Source: Prevotella sp. UBA2850 (GTDB lineage: Bacteria; Bacteroidota; Bacteroidia; Bacteroidales; Bacteroidaceae). From it: a DNA stretch of 64,000 nt. Under the pieces are notes generated by a model. That model did not search any database. It was not told the origin of the DNA and saw only the letters and a program-made list of their open reading frames with translations. Shown piece by piece: positions 32,580 to 40,377 of the stretch. Each line of letters begins with the position of its first letter. The stretch's first letter is position 1. Position numbers and translations under genes: made by a program. The stretch is from NCBI GenBank assembly GCA_002350805.1, contig DEFO01000012.1, positions 1 to 64,000 of the forward strand, read 5' to 3'.

Positions 32580-32618
32580 GAATTCTAGAAAAAAAATAAG
32601 ATGGAAAAAGGCGTTTTT

Positions 32619-33644
32619 TTAATGCAAAATGAAAAAAATAAGCTCTTTCATCAGCTCTCCGGCACCAGTATTTGGGTTATCCAGGCCCTTACTTTTGGCA
32701 TCAATCTCTCTCATCTTCGAAATAATCTGCATCACTTTCACGCCAGAATAGTTTCTCATTCCGGCCGTATAATCCTTCACGCCCCAGTTTGATTTCAAAT
32801 CTAAGAATTTTGCGAGCTCATTTTCGTTGCCTCTATTTGGGCAATAATAGGCGATCATCAGATTTTGGAAATAATTGAAGAGCAACGGGAGAAGCGCGTA
32901 GATGGAACCCGACTTTGGATTCTTGTCAAAATATTTGATTATCTGATTTGCCTTAAAAACATTCCGTGTGATGATGGCATTTCTGAGTTCAAAGGCATTG
33001 AAGTCCTTGCTCACCCCTATCTGCTCCTCCACCACTTCGGGTGTCACCCGTTTGTCGTTTTCGGGCAGAGACAGCAGCACCTTATCCATCTCACTCGTCA
33101 GTCGGCTCAGGTCTGCGCCGATATGGTCGGCCATCATCTGTGCCGCCTTGTTGTCGATGGTTGCTCCTCTCATCTTCAGATAACCGTCGATGAACGCAGG
33201 CAGTTCGTAGTCGCGTTTCTTTTTGCTCTCGAACACCACGCCCACGGCCTCAGCCTTCGAAACCAGTTTTTTGCGCCGGTCGATGGTGCCGTTCTTGTGG
33301 CAAATCACCAGGATGGTAGATTTCACCGGTTTCTCGACATATTTCTCCAGCGCATCCCAGTTGCGAATGTTCTGGGCCTCCTTGACGATGATCACCTGGA
33401 ATTCGGCCATCATCGGATACCGGCGGGCCATGTCAGCCAGTTGTGCAGCATTCGTATCAGCACCGTAGACTACCGTTTGGTTGAAATCCTGCTCTTCCGG
33501 TTTGAGCGCATGCTCGGCAATATAGCCCGAAATCTGGTCTATATAGTATGCCTCCTCACCCATTAAAATATAAACAGGTGCAAATTGGCGTGCTTTCAAG
33601 TCGCGCATGACGCTGTCGTAAGAGACGGTTTTCTTTTCTGCCAT
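32619..33644 (-). CDS. holA: DNA polymerase III subunit delta
   Basis: HolA is the clamp-loader subunit that opens the beta ring. The 341 residues match the family: N-terminal YILMGEEAYYIDQI, LADMARRYPMMAEFQVIIVKEAQ, then the middle SRLTSEMDKVLL helix set and the C-terminal collar domain. The ORF is divergent from the HsdR-N gene with a 119-bp shared promoter region, a neighbourhood conserved in Bacteroidetes. Confidence 0.93.
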   Translation of the reverse strand: MAEKKTVSYDSVMRDLKARQFAPVYILMGEEAYYIDQISGYIAEHALKPEEQDFNQTVVYGADTNAAQLADMARRYPMMAEFQVIIVKEAQNIRNWDALEKYVEKPVKSTILVICHKNGTIDRRKKLVSKAEAVGVVFESKKKRDYELPAFIDGYLKMRGATIDNKAAQMMADHIGADLSRLTSEMDKVLLSLPENDKRVTPEVVEEQIGVSKDFNAFELRNAIITRNVFKANQIIKYFDKNPKSGSIYALLPLLFNYFQNLMIAYYCPNRGNENELAKFLDLKSNWGVKDYTAGMRNYSGVKVMQIISKMREIDAKSKGLDNPNTGAGELMKELIFFILH

Positions 33645-33708
33645 GGTCTGTATCTCACTTTCTCCACAGAGACAAGCAATGCCGACAGGAAAAAAGTGAT
33701 GCGTTCAT

Positions 33709-33739
33709 TTTGTTCTCCGGCCAAATTGCATTATCTTTG
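33709..33739 (+). promoter_or_regulatory. Promoter of the HsdR-N gene, part of a divergent palindrome
   Basis: TTTG (33709-33712), 19 bp, TATCTTTG (33732-33739) reads toward the HsdR-N gene. ATCTTTGCA and TGCAAAGAT flank a 7-bp loop (33733-33757), making the two strands' -7 boxes mirror images. Confidence 0.65.
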
Positions 33740-33750
33740 CATTGAGATTG

Positions 33751-33758
33751 CAAAGATA
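33751..33758 (-). promoter_or_regulatory. holA -7 box in the divergent palindrome
   Basis: TATCTTTG on the minus strand, the mirror image of the plus-strand -7 box. The expected -33 would lie inside the HsdR-N coding sequence and is not a good TTTG. Confidence 0.45.
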
Positions 33759-33763
33759 CAAAA

Positions 33764-34213
33764 ATGAATCGATTAAACCTACCATCTTTCGAAATAAAAC
33801 TTTCGGGAACGCCTGAAAAGCCGAAAATATTCGACATCCTGCGCCGAAAGTACGTCACATTGACGCCCGAGGAGTGGGTCAGGCAGCACTTTGTCCACTA
33901 CCTCATCGAGCACAAGGGCTACCCCATGGCCCTGCTGGCCAACGAGGTGGAGTTGAAAGCTGGCGACAAGCGACTGCGCTGCGACAGTATATTATATAAT
34001 AAGGTGGTGCAACCCCGCATGATCATAGAGTATAAAGCCCCTACCGTTGTCCTCACCCAGCGAGTCTTCGACCAAATCAGCGCCTACAACCTCCTGCTGC
34101 ATGTCGACTATCTGGTGGTAAGCAATGGCATGCAGCACTACTGTTGCAAGATGGACTACGACCATCAAAAATATTTATTTCTTGAGGATATTCCAGATTA
34201 TCAAAATATTTAA
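33764..34213 (+). CDS. HsdR N-terminal-domain protein (PD-(D/E)xK nuclease fold), orphan
   Basis: This 149-residue protein matches the N-terminal nuclease domain of type I restriction subunit R and nothing else of it. LRCDSILYNK and MIIEYKAP supply the Asp and the ExK of the PD-(D/E)xK site. No hsdM, hsdS or helicase is nearby. The pairing with holA is seen across Bacteroidetes, so a housekeeping DNA role is more likely than restriction. Its initiator ATG lies 5 bp past the minus-strand -7 box, so the mRNA leader is short. Confidence 0.85.
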   Translation: MNRLNLPSFEIKLSGTPEKPKIFDILRRKYVTLTPEEWVRQHFVHYLIEHKGYPMALLANEVELKAGDKRLRCDSILYNKVVQPRMIIEYKAPTVVLTQRVFDQISAYNLLLHVDYLVVSNGMQHYCCKMDYDHQKYLFLEDIPDYQNI

Positions 34214-34275
34214 CATTTCCAACGTGGCATACCCTTTACGTCTTTCACATTTCCAACTTGGCATACCATTTGCAT
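34214..34275 (+). repeat. Two direct copies of a 24-bp motif
   Basis: ACATTTCCAACGTGGCATACC (about 34214-34234) and ACATTTCCAACTTGGCATACC (about 34248-34268) lie directly after the HsdR-N stop, 34 bp apart. Confidence 0.6.
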
Positions 34276-34304
34276 ATTCAGTTGATAAAGAACTTTTTTA
34301 GATT

Positions 34305-35186
34305 ATGGCAATAGCAGGCAAACTCATCGGAGGCTTTCTCGGATTTATCACCGGCGGACCACTTGGTGCGCTGGCAGGGGTTATTTTCGGTTCTTTATTC
34401 GACTCACTAGCCGATGTCGTCAATACGCCCGAGTCTCGCCGATGGGAGGACAACTACGAAGAGACGCATTCAGAGCGCCGTAACGCCCGTTCCCAATACG
34501 AGCAGTACCGCCAATACCAGCAACGGCAATACGAGCAGTACCGCCAGCGGCAATATGAGGGGCAACGCAACTCCTTCATTTTCTCGCTGCTCGTACTGGC
34601 GTCCTACATCATTCGCGCAGACGGCAAGATCATGCACTCGGAAATGGAATTCGTGCGCCAGTTCTTGCGTACCAATTTCGGTGAGGAAGGCGCCTTGGAG
34701 GGCGAGCAGATCCTGCGCAAGCTCTTCGACGAGCAGAAGCGCCAGAACGCCCAGAACCCCTATGCTTTCAGGAACACCATCCGGCAGAGCTGCAAGCAGA
34801 TAGCCCAGAACATGGACTACAGCCAGCGCCTCCAGCTGCTCAATTTCCTGGTGCTCATCGCCCAGGCCGACGGCCATGTGGCCACCGAGGAAATCAACGC
34901 GCTGAAGGAGGTCACCCAGTACCTGCAGATGTCGCAAGAAGACCTTGAGTCGATGCTCAACCTGCGCAACGCCTCCAAGGGCTCGCTCGAAGATGCCTAC
35001 AAGGTGTTGGGCATCAGCAAAGATGCCACCGACGATGAGGTGAAAGCCGCCTACCGGAAGATGGCTCTCAAGCACCACCCCGACCGCGTGGCCACCTTGG
35101 GCGACGACGTGAAGAAAGCCGCTGAGAAGAAATTCAAGGAGATCAACGAGGCCAAAGAGCGCATCTACAAAGCACGAGGAATGTAG
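34305..35186 (+). CDS. TerB-like plus C-terminal J-domain protein (DjlA-like)
   Basis: This 293-residue protein starts with a Gly-rich hydrophobic segment (about 1-32, GKLIGGFLGFITGGPLGALAG), probably membrane-associated. A Gln/Tyr/Arg repeat of the type QYEQYRQ follows (about 64-86), then a TerB-like helical domain (about 90-215, with two IRADGKIMHSEME / AQADGHVATEEI acidic motifs), and a C-terminal J domain (about 230-290) with the HPD triad (KHHPDRV). The J domain should stimulate DnaK. DjlA of E. coli has the same order. The last 9 codons lie in a 33-bp repeat. Confidence 0.88.
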   Translation: MAIAGKLIGGFLGFITGGPLGALAGVIFGSLFDSLADVVNTPESRRWEDNYEETHSERRNARSQYEQYRQYQQRQYEQYRQRQYEGQRNSFIFSLLVLASYIIRADGKIMHSEMEFVRQFLRTNFGEEGALEGEQILRKLFDEQKRQNAQNPYAFRNTIRQSCKQIAQNMDYSQRLQLLNFLVLIAQADGHVATEEINALKEVTQYLQMSQEDLESMLNLRNASKGSLEDAYKVLGISKDATDDEVKAAYRKMALKHHPDRVATLGDDVKKAAEKKFKEINEAKERIYKARGM

Positions 35187-35258
35187 GCCAAACGCATCTA
35201 AAAATCCCGTGGAATGTAACCCAAACGCATCTACAAATCCCGTGGAATGTAGCCACTC
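35160..35258 (+). repeat. Tandem 3 x 33 bp over the stop codon of the DnaJ-like gene
   Basis: Units 35160-35192, 35193-35225 and 35226-35258 each begin CGCATCTA. The first is the end of the coding region with its stop codon. The other two repeat it downstream with a few changes, so TAA/TAG codons recur in phase. Confidence 0.85.
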
Positions 35259-35284
35259 AGAATCCGGCAAACGAATAAAGCACC

Positions 35285-35340
35285 CACCGTTGAACAGAAC
35301 ACGACGAAAAGACACCGTTGAACAAAAGAATATGAAAAGA
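35285..35340 (+). repeat. Tandem 2 x 28 bp before the PHP phosphatase gene
   Basis: CACCGTTGAACA... units at 35285-35312 and 35313-35340. The second contains the ATG of the PHP gene (35332). Confidence 0.75.
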
Positions 35341-36096
35341 CAAGTATATATCGACGCCCACACCCACACCATTGCCTCGGGCCATGCCTACAGCAGCCTG
35401 CAGGAAATGGCCCAGGCCGCCGCTGAAAAGAACGTGAAGTACCTGGGCATCACCGAACACGGTCCGAGCATCGATGGCACCTGCCCCCTGCTCTATTTCA
35501 AAAACATGTTTGTCGTTCCCCGTCAGATGTATGGCGTGCGCCTGCTGATGGGCTGCGAGGTGAACATCCTCGACACCGAGGGCCATCTCGATCTCACCGA
35601 CGACTATCTCGACCGCCTCGACATCGGCATCGCCGGCATCCACATCAAATGCTGGAAGGGCGGCACAAGAGAAGAGAACACGCGCGGCATGCTCCGGGTG
35701 ATGCACCATCCCAAGATCCACATCATCAGCCATCCCGGCGACGGCACTGCCGACCTCGACTTCGAACAGCTGGTGCTGGCATCGAAAGAGACCCACACGC
35801 TGCTCGAGGTCAACAACCACTCGCTGGCTCCCGAGCGCAAGAAGCAGATAGCCTGGGACAACAGCCGCTTGCTGCTGCGGCTCTGCAAACAACACCATGT
35901 GCCGCTCATCCTGGGCAGCGACGCCCACATCTCGTTCCAGATAGCCGACTACAGCCGCATCCTGCCGCTGCTCGACGAGATCGACTTCCCCGACGAACTG
36001 GTGATGAACTACTGGCCCGAGCGCTTCTTCAGATATCTGTCGCTGACCGGCAGCGAAGAAAGCGGAGAACGGAGAGCTGAGAACGGAGAGGTATGA
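35332..36096 (+). CDS. PHP-domain phosphatase, YcdX-like
   Basis: This 254-residue metal-dependent phosphoesterase has DAHTHT near the N-terminus (the PHP HxH metal pair), GITEHGP, CEVN, HPGDG, NHS, and LGSDAHIS in the C-terminal half. These motifs match the trinuclear-metal YcdX group. Natural substrate unknown. The start at 35332 follows an A-rich leader. The extreme C-terminus (SGERRAENGEV) is encoded by the dispersed GGAGAACGGAGAG repeat and is probably not part of the ancestral protein. Confidence 0.85.
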   Translation: MKRQVYIDAHTHTIASGHAYSSLQEMAQAAAEKNVKYLGITEHGPSIDGTCPLLYFKNMFVVPRQMYGVRLLMGCEVNILDTEGHLDLTDDYLDRLDIGIAGIHIKCWKGGTREENTRGMLRVMHHPKIHIISHPGDGTADLDFEQLVLASKETHTLLEVNNHSLAPERKKQIAWDNSRLLLRLCKQHHVPLILGSDAHISFQIADYSRILPLLDEIDFPDELVMNYWPERFFRYLSLTGSEESGERRAENGEV

Positions 36097-36190
36097 TTAC
36101 CTTTGGTATTGTCCAAACTCCCAAACTCCCAAACTCCCAAATGGGGCAAGGCAGGTCTCTCCCCCTGGGGGAGTTGGTGGGGGGGTCTCC
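36057..36190 (-). repeat. Dispersed repeat composite after the PHP gene
   Basis: Reverse-orientation copy of the heptamer/GGTATGATTACC motif (36057-36104), then TTTGGTATTGTCC, three ACTCCCAA octamers, and a CTCCCCCTGGGGGAG palindrome (about 36155-36171). It contains the PHP stop codon. Same order, inverted, as at 40380-40527. Confidence 0.65.
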
Positions 36191-36218
36191 CTTTCAAACT
36201 TCAACCAAATCCATTTCT

Positions 36219-36689
36219 ATGAACACCCAACAACAAGAAACCATTGAGCGGCTGCTCGGCCAGCCTTACTGCCTCGTCGACATCCTGCCCTACCGCGTGC
36301 CTGCCGACAGCAAAGGCCAGTATTTCGAGGTGGAACAATACTTCCTGCAACCCACTCAGACGGCCGTTCTCAGCCAGAAGTTCGCCCACATGCTGCTCCG
36401 GCTGAACTGCTATCTGCAGATGGATGTCGTACAGTTTCCCGGGGAGACCAGCGTCACCAATCCCCCTCCAGCACAGCTCCGGACATGGCTCTCCGACTGT
36501 CTGTCGGCCCGTCATCCCGCCATCCAGACACTCTTTGTGCTCATTCCCGAGACCGAGTCGATGTTTTCCATCTGTCAAGAAGATACCTATATGACTCTCT
36601 ACAACCCCTCCCCCTCTCTGCAACGCCTCGCCAGCCAACTGGCCCAGGCCGAAGGACTCTTCCTGTGGAGCCCGGCAGACGGAGAGTAA
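36219..36689 (+). CDS. Conserved hypothetical protein
   Basis: This 156-residue soluble protein has no signal peptide or membrane segment. I do not recognise a domain; helices are predicted around RLLGQPYCLVDILPYRVP and FAHMLLRLNCYLQMDV. The start at MNTQQQETIERLL (36219) is used. An in-frame ATG at 36093 sits in the dispersed repeat. It lies 21 bp before the CAT-like gene and is probably cotranscribed. Confidence 0.65.
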   Translation: MNTQQQETIERLLGQPYCLVDILPYRVPADSKGQYFEVEQYFLQPTQTAVLSQKFAHMLLRLNCYLQMDVVQFPGETSVTNPPPAQLRTWLSDCLSARHPAIQTLFVLIPETESMFSICQEDTYMTLYNPSPSLQRLASQLAQAEGLFLWSPADGE

Positions 36690-36710
36690 CCCCTCAAAAA
36701 ACCTTCCACT

Positions 36711-37337
36711 ATGCATCAACCTATCGATATCAACACCTGGGAGCGCCGCGAAATCTACCAGCATTTCTCGCGCATGAAGACACCCCACTATGCCGTAGCC
36801 GGCAACATCGATGTCACCCCGCTGCTCGCCTACAAGCGCAAGCACCACCTCTCGTTCTATCTCTCGCTCATCTATCTGGCCACCAAGTGCCTCAACGACA
36901 TCGAGAATTTCCGCTACCGCATCATCGACGCCCAGGTAGTGCTCTGCGACCGCATCCACACCAATTTCACCCACAAGCGCCCCGACGAAGGCCTCTTCCG
37001 CTTCTACACCTCGCCGTTCGTCGGCACCCTACCCGAATACGTGCGGTGCACCGCCGAGGGCATGGCCTCTCAGACCACCTTCTTCGGCGGCATGGACCCC
37101 ATCCCCAATGTCGCCTACCTCTCGTGTGCGCCCCATGTAGATGCCACCTGCATCACCAATCCGGGCATCGACGACCCCGACGACGCCATTCCCCGCATCA
37201 ACTGGGGCAAATACGTGCTGCGCGACGGCCGTTGGATGCTCAATGTCACCCTCACCGCCAACCATCGTTTCATCGACGGCTATCACGTCGGCCTCTTCTT
37301 CGAGCAGCTGCAGCAGGAGATCGACCGGCTCGGCTGA
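36711..37337 (+). CDS. Chloramphenicol acetyltransferase-like protein
   Basis: This 208-residue protein of the trimeric CAT fold has the catalytic segment NHRFIDGYHVG with the second His in the HHxxxDG-like position (Asn-His here), and the N-terminal WERREIYQHFS signature. Type A CATs confer chloramphenicol resistance, but many Bacteroidetes homologues are housekeeping acyltransferases of unknown substrate. The usual first His of the HHxxxDG motif is Asn, so activity on chloramphenicol should not be assumed. No mobile element is adjacent. Confidence 0.8.
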   Translation: MHQPIDINTWERREIYQHFSRMKTPHYAVAGNIDVTPLLAYKRKHHLSFYLSLIYLATKCLNDIENFRYRIIDAQVVLCDRIHTNFTHKRPDEGLFRFYTSPFVGTLPEYVRCTAEGMASQTTFFGGMDPIPNVAYLSCAPHVDATCITNPGIDDPDDAIPRINWGKYVLRDGRWMLNVTLTANHRFIDGYHVGLFFEQLQQEIDRLG

Positions 37338-37356
37338 TCCCCCCCGCAGCCTCCGC

Positions 37357-37929
37357 TCATTCCACCTTCCGTTGCAGATGATGCATTGGATGGCTGCCCC
37401 ACTCTGCATCGTTCACATACTCAAAGCCCACGCGGCGGTACAGCCGTTCAGCATCCGGATTGCCGGCATCCACCAGCAAGCCCACGGCAGGCAGTCCCAT
37501 CCGCTTGGCCTTGGCTGCCGCACTCAGCAGCAATGCGCTGGCCACGCCCTGCAGCCTGTCACGCTCCTCCACCGCCAGGCTGTCGGCATACAGCTCGCCG
37601 GCCTGTGTCTCGTCGTCCATGCCGCTGTAGTCGATGCCGAAGGCCACCCGTGCGGCCTCCACGAAGGCCCGCCGCAACTCGTGCAGGCGCCCCCCGTCGT
37701 AGGTCACGCAGATGCCCATCAGCCTTCCGTCGTCGTCCACGGCCACCTCCGTATTCCGGTAGCTGTACTGCGAGTCGTCGCGCTCCACGAGCTCCGTCAT
37801 CACCCTGTGGAAATCGTCCAGCGTGTGGTCGGGCCCCGCGAAATACTGGCAGCAGTCGTGGTTCATGGCCAACATAATAAGCCGCGCAATCTGCGCGGCT
37901 TGTTCCTTTCTTGCGTTTTCTATTCTCAT
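37357..37929 (-). CDS. GNAT-family N-acetyltransferase
   Basis: This 190-residue acetyl-CoA-dependent transferase has the GNAT core in the C-terminal half: RDRLQGVASALLLSAA, LLVDAGNPDAERLYRRVGFEYV (motifs A and B). The acceptor is unknown. Its ATG follows the aldA stop with no spacing (TAAATG). A perfect 10-bp hairpin with a 3-nt loop (37879-37901) lies about 10 codons into the gene. Confidence 0.85.
   Translation of the reverse strand: MRIENARKEQAAQIARLIMLAMNHDCCQYFAGPDHTLDDFHRVMTELVERDDSQYSYRNTEVAVDDDGRLMGICVTYDGGRLHELRRAFVEAARVAFGIDYSGMDDETQAGELYADSLAVEERDRLQGVASALLLSAAAKAKRMGLPAVGLLVDAGNPDAERLYRRVGFEYVNDAEWGSHPMHHLQRKVE
37879..37901 (-). other. Strong hairpin inside the start of the GNAT gene
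   Basis: AAGCCGCGCA (37879-37888) pairs perfectly with TGCGCGGCTT (37892-37901). It lies about 30 nt past the aldA stop and within codons 10-17 of the GNAT gene. It has no T-run, so it could act as a processing or 3'-end stabiliser for aldA, or slow translation of the next gene. Confidence 0.6.
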
Positions 37930-39369
37930 TTACTCATCGTAAGTGTCCAGATAGGTCACGTGCGTCACGAGATACTCCTCGACGCCATGCTTACCGTCGG
38001 CACCGCCGATACCACTCTTCTTCACACCGGCGTGGAATCCCTGGATGGCCTCGAAGTGCTCGCGGTTGATATAGGTCTCGCCAAACTCCAGCTCGCGGCA
38101 GGCCTTGGTGGCAATGTTCAGGTCCTTCGTGAAGATCGACGAAGCCAGTCCGTACTCACAGTCGTTGGCATAGGCAATCACCTGGTCGATGGTCTCAAAC
38201 TCCACGAGCGGAATCACCGGACCGAAGGTCTCCTCGTGAATGATATCCATGTCCTGTGTGCAGTTGTCCAGCACGGTGGCGGCATAGAAGTAGCCCTTCT
38301 CGCCCACGCGGTGTCCGCCGCACAGCAGTTTGGCACCCTGCTTGATGGCGCGCTCCACCTTCTCGGTGACGCTCTCCAGGGCGCGAGCCTCCACCAGCGG
38401 ACCCATGTCTACGGTCTCGTCGGCACACGGGTCGCCCACCTTCACGGCAGCCATCTTGTCGACCAGTATCTTCGTGAATGCCTCTTTCACCTCCTTCTGC
38501 ACGTACACGCGCTCGGCGTTGTTGCAAATCTGTCCGTTGTTGCCGATACGCGAGTCTACAATCCACTGTGCAGCCTTCTCCAGGTCGGCGTCCTTGCAGA
38601 CGATGGCAGGCGCCTTACCGCCCAGCTCGAGGCTCACCTTGGTGATGTTCTTCGCAGCGGCAGCCATGATGCTCTCACCGGCGCCCACGCTACCCGTCAC
38701 GCTCACGATGTCGATCTTCGGACTGCCAGCCATCTCGTTGCCGATCACCGAGCCGCGACCCGTCACGATGTTAATCACACCGGCGGGCAGACCGCACTCG
38801 TCCACCACCTTGGCAAACTCGGTGCAGTTCTCAGGCGTTATCTGGCTGGGCTTGATCACGATGGTACATCCGGCTATCAGGGCAGCACCGGCCTTACGGG
38901 CGATGAGGAAGAACGGGAAGTTCCAGGGCAGGATGCCAGCCACCACGCCGATGGGTTTCTTCGTCAGCAGGATGGTCTCGTTGGGACGGTCGCTGGGAAT
39001 AATTTCGCCCTCGATGTGGCGGGCGAACGTAGCCATATATTCGAAATAGCTGATGGTAGCACCCACCTCAATGCTGGCCCAGTTGCGGGTCTTACCCTGC
39101 TCGCGCATAATAATCTCGGTGAACTCGTTCTCGCGGGCTTTAATGCCGGCGGCAATCTTCAGCAGATAGCCGGCGCGCTCGATGGCAGGCGTCTTCGCCC
39201 AAGCCTTCTGGGCAGCCCTGGCAGCGTCCAGAGCCTCGTTCACATCCTCAATGGTTCCCTCGGGCTGGCGGCTGATCACCTCCTCCGTCGATGGGTTCAA
39301 CACGTCAATCCACTTTCCCGAACGGCTTTCACAGAATTTGCCGTTGATGTACATCTTCAGATCTTTCAT
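37930..39369 (-). CDS. aldA: Lactaldehyde/glycolaldehyde dehydrogenase (AldA-like)
   Basis: This 479-residue NAD-dependent aldehyde dehydrogenase closely follows E. coli AldA along its length: MYINGKF, NPSTEEVISRQP, GEIIPSDRPNETILL, PWNFPFF, ELGGKAPAIV with the catalytic Glu, GQICNNAERVYVQ with the catalytic Cys, EETFGP, and the C-terminal GFHAGVKKSGIGGADGKHG. AldA oxidises L-lactaldehyde from fucose or rhamnose breakdown. No fucose or rhamnose genes are adjacent. The start at 39369 is chosen over an ATG at 39420, which lies upstream of the -7 box. Confidence 0.93.
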   Translation of the reverse strand: MKDLKMYINGKFCESRSGKWIDVLNPSTEEVISRQPEGTIEDVNEALDAARAAQKAWAKTPAIERAGYLLKIAAGIKARENEFTEIIMREQGKTRNWASIEVGATISYFEYMATFARHIEGEIIPSDRPNETILLTKKPIGVVAGILPWNFPFFLIARKAGAALIAGCTIVIKPSQITPENCTEFAKVVDECGLPAGVINIVTGRGSVIGNEMAGSPKIDIVSVTGSVGAGESIMAAAAKNITKVSLELGGKAPAIVCKDADLEKAAQWIVDSRIGNNGQICNNAERVYVQKEVKEAFTKILVDKMAAVKVGDPCADETVDMGPLVEARALESVTEKVERAIKQGAKLLCGGHRVGEKGYFYAATVLDNCTQDMDIIHEETFGPVIPLVEFETIDQVIAYANDCEYGLASSIFTKDLNIATKACRELEFGETYINREHFEAIQGFHAGVKKSGIGGADGKHGVEEYLVTHVTYLDTYDE

Positions 39370-39409
39370 AGTTGTTTCGTTTTTATGTGAATAATAGATG
39401 GTTTGATGG

Positions 39410-39440
39410 CAAATATACACAAAAAAAACGAATCTGCAAG
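39410..39440 (-). promoter_or_regulatory. aldA promoter, overlapping a terminator
   Basis: TATATTTG (39410-39417) with CTTG (39437-39440) 19 bp upstream on the minus strand. The -33 box lies inside the stem of the terminator that ends the preceding operon. Confidence 0.55.
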
Positions 39441-39456
39441 TTGCAGATTCGTCTTT
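39421..39456 (-). terminator. Terminator of the Nif3/zinc-ribbon operon
   Basis: 12-bp arms ACGAATCTGCAA (39428-39439) and TTGCAGATTCGT (39441-39452) with long A/T runs on both sides, about 45 bp past the zinc-ribbon stop. Confidence 0.75.
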
Positions 39457-39496
39457 TTTCCAATATAATCAAATCTTCAAGTGAATTGTCAAAAAA

Positions 39497-40333
39497 CTAG
39501 GCCTCCATCACGTCGTCGTCCTCATCCTTCTTTCTGCGGATGGAACGCTTGCGCTTAGGCTTGTCGTCCGTGGGAGCTTCAATCTTCACGCCGGCCAGCT
39601 CGGGGTCGATCATGATACGGCCGCAATACTCGCAGACGATAATCTTCTTGTGCATCTTGATGTCCAGCTGACGCTGAGGCGGAATCTTGTTGAAGCAGCC
39701 ACCGCAGGCGTCGCGCTGCACGTAGACGATGCCCAGACCGTTGCGGGCATTCTTGCGGATGCGCTTAAACGAGGCCAGCAGTCGAGGTTCAATCTTCACC
39801 TCCAGTTCCCTGGCGCGCTCCTTCAGCTTCTCCTCCTCGGTGCGAGTCTCGTCCATGATCTCGTCCAGCTCCTCCTTCTTCTCGTTCAGGGCCACCCGGC
39901 GGTCCTCAATCAAGGCTTTCGTCTGCTCCATGTCGTGGTTTCTCTCCTCCATTCTCACCTGAGCCTCACGAATCTTCTTGTTGCACAGTTCAATTTCCAA
40001 CTCCTGGAACTCAATCTCCTTGGTCAGCGTGTCGTACTCGCGGTTGTTCTTCACCTCGTCCAGCTGCACCTTATAGCGCTCCACGCTGGCCTTAGCCTTC
40101 TCAATCTCGCCCTTTTTCATCACGACAGCATCCTGGAACTCAGCAATCTCGTTTTGGATTTTCTCCACACGAGTCATCAGGCCCGCAATCTCGTCTTCCA
40201 GGTCCTGCACCTCCAGGGGCAGTTCGCCGCGCAGTGCGCGTTTCTCGTCGATGCCCGAGAGAGTAGTCTGCAACTGATAAAGCGTTTTCAGCTTCTCTTC
40301 TACTGATAAATCGGTAGGATCTTTCTTTGCCAT
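39497..40333 (-). CDS. Coiled-coil protein with C4 zinc ribbon (zf-RING_7 type)
   Basis: This 278-residue protein has a long coiled coil (about 30-195, heptad-rich in Glu, Lys and Leu), then a C-terminal C4 zinc ribbon with CGGC and, 23 residues later, CEYC, and finally a Lys/Arg then Asp-rich tail. The Helicobacter and Bacteroidetes relatives of this family bind nucleic acid or act in regulation. It follows the Nif3-like gene, a pairing common in many bacteria, here separated by an insertion of repeats. Confidence 0.88.
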   Translation of the reverse strand: MAKKDPTDLSVEEKLKTLYQLQTTLSGIDEKRALRGELPLEVQDLEDEIAGLMTRVEKIQNEIAEFQDAVVMKKGEIEKAKASVERYKVQLDEVKNNREYDTLTKEIEFQELEIELCNKKIREAQVRMEERNHDMEQTKALIEDRRVALNEKKEELDEIMDETRTEEEKLKERARELEVKIEPRLLASFKRIRKNARNGLGIVYVQRDACGGCFNKIPPQRQLDIKMHKKIIVCEYCGRIMIDPELAGVKIEAPTDDKPKRKRSIRRKKDEDDDVMEA

Positions 40334-40377
40334 AATCTTTCGTTTATTTGGTTATTATTAATGGATGTTGTATTCTC

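Noticed and set aside
33764..34213. Truncated type I restriction system
   Set aside because: The ORF is complete with its own promoter and is paired with holA as in other Bacteroidetes; no remnants of hsdM/hsdS.
36711..37337. Chloramphenicol resistance gene on a mobile element
   Set aside because: No transposase, integrase or end repeats around it, and the catalytic motif is atypical.
37141..39390. 749-residue plus-strand ORF
   Set aside because: It is the antisense frame of aldA and GNAT; composition is rich in His/Val/Leu as typical for shadow frames of GC-rich genes, and it has no domain.
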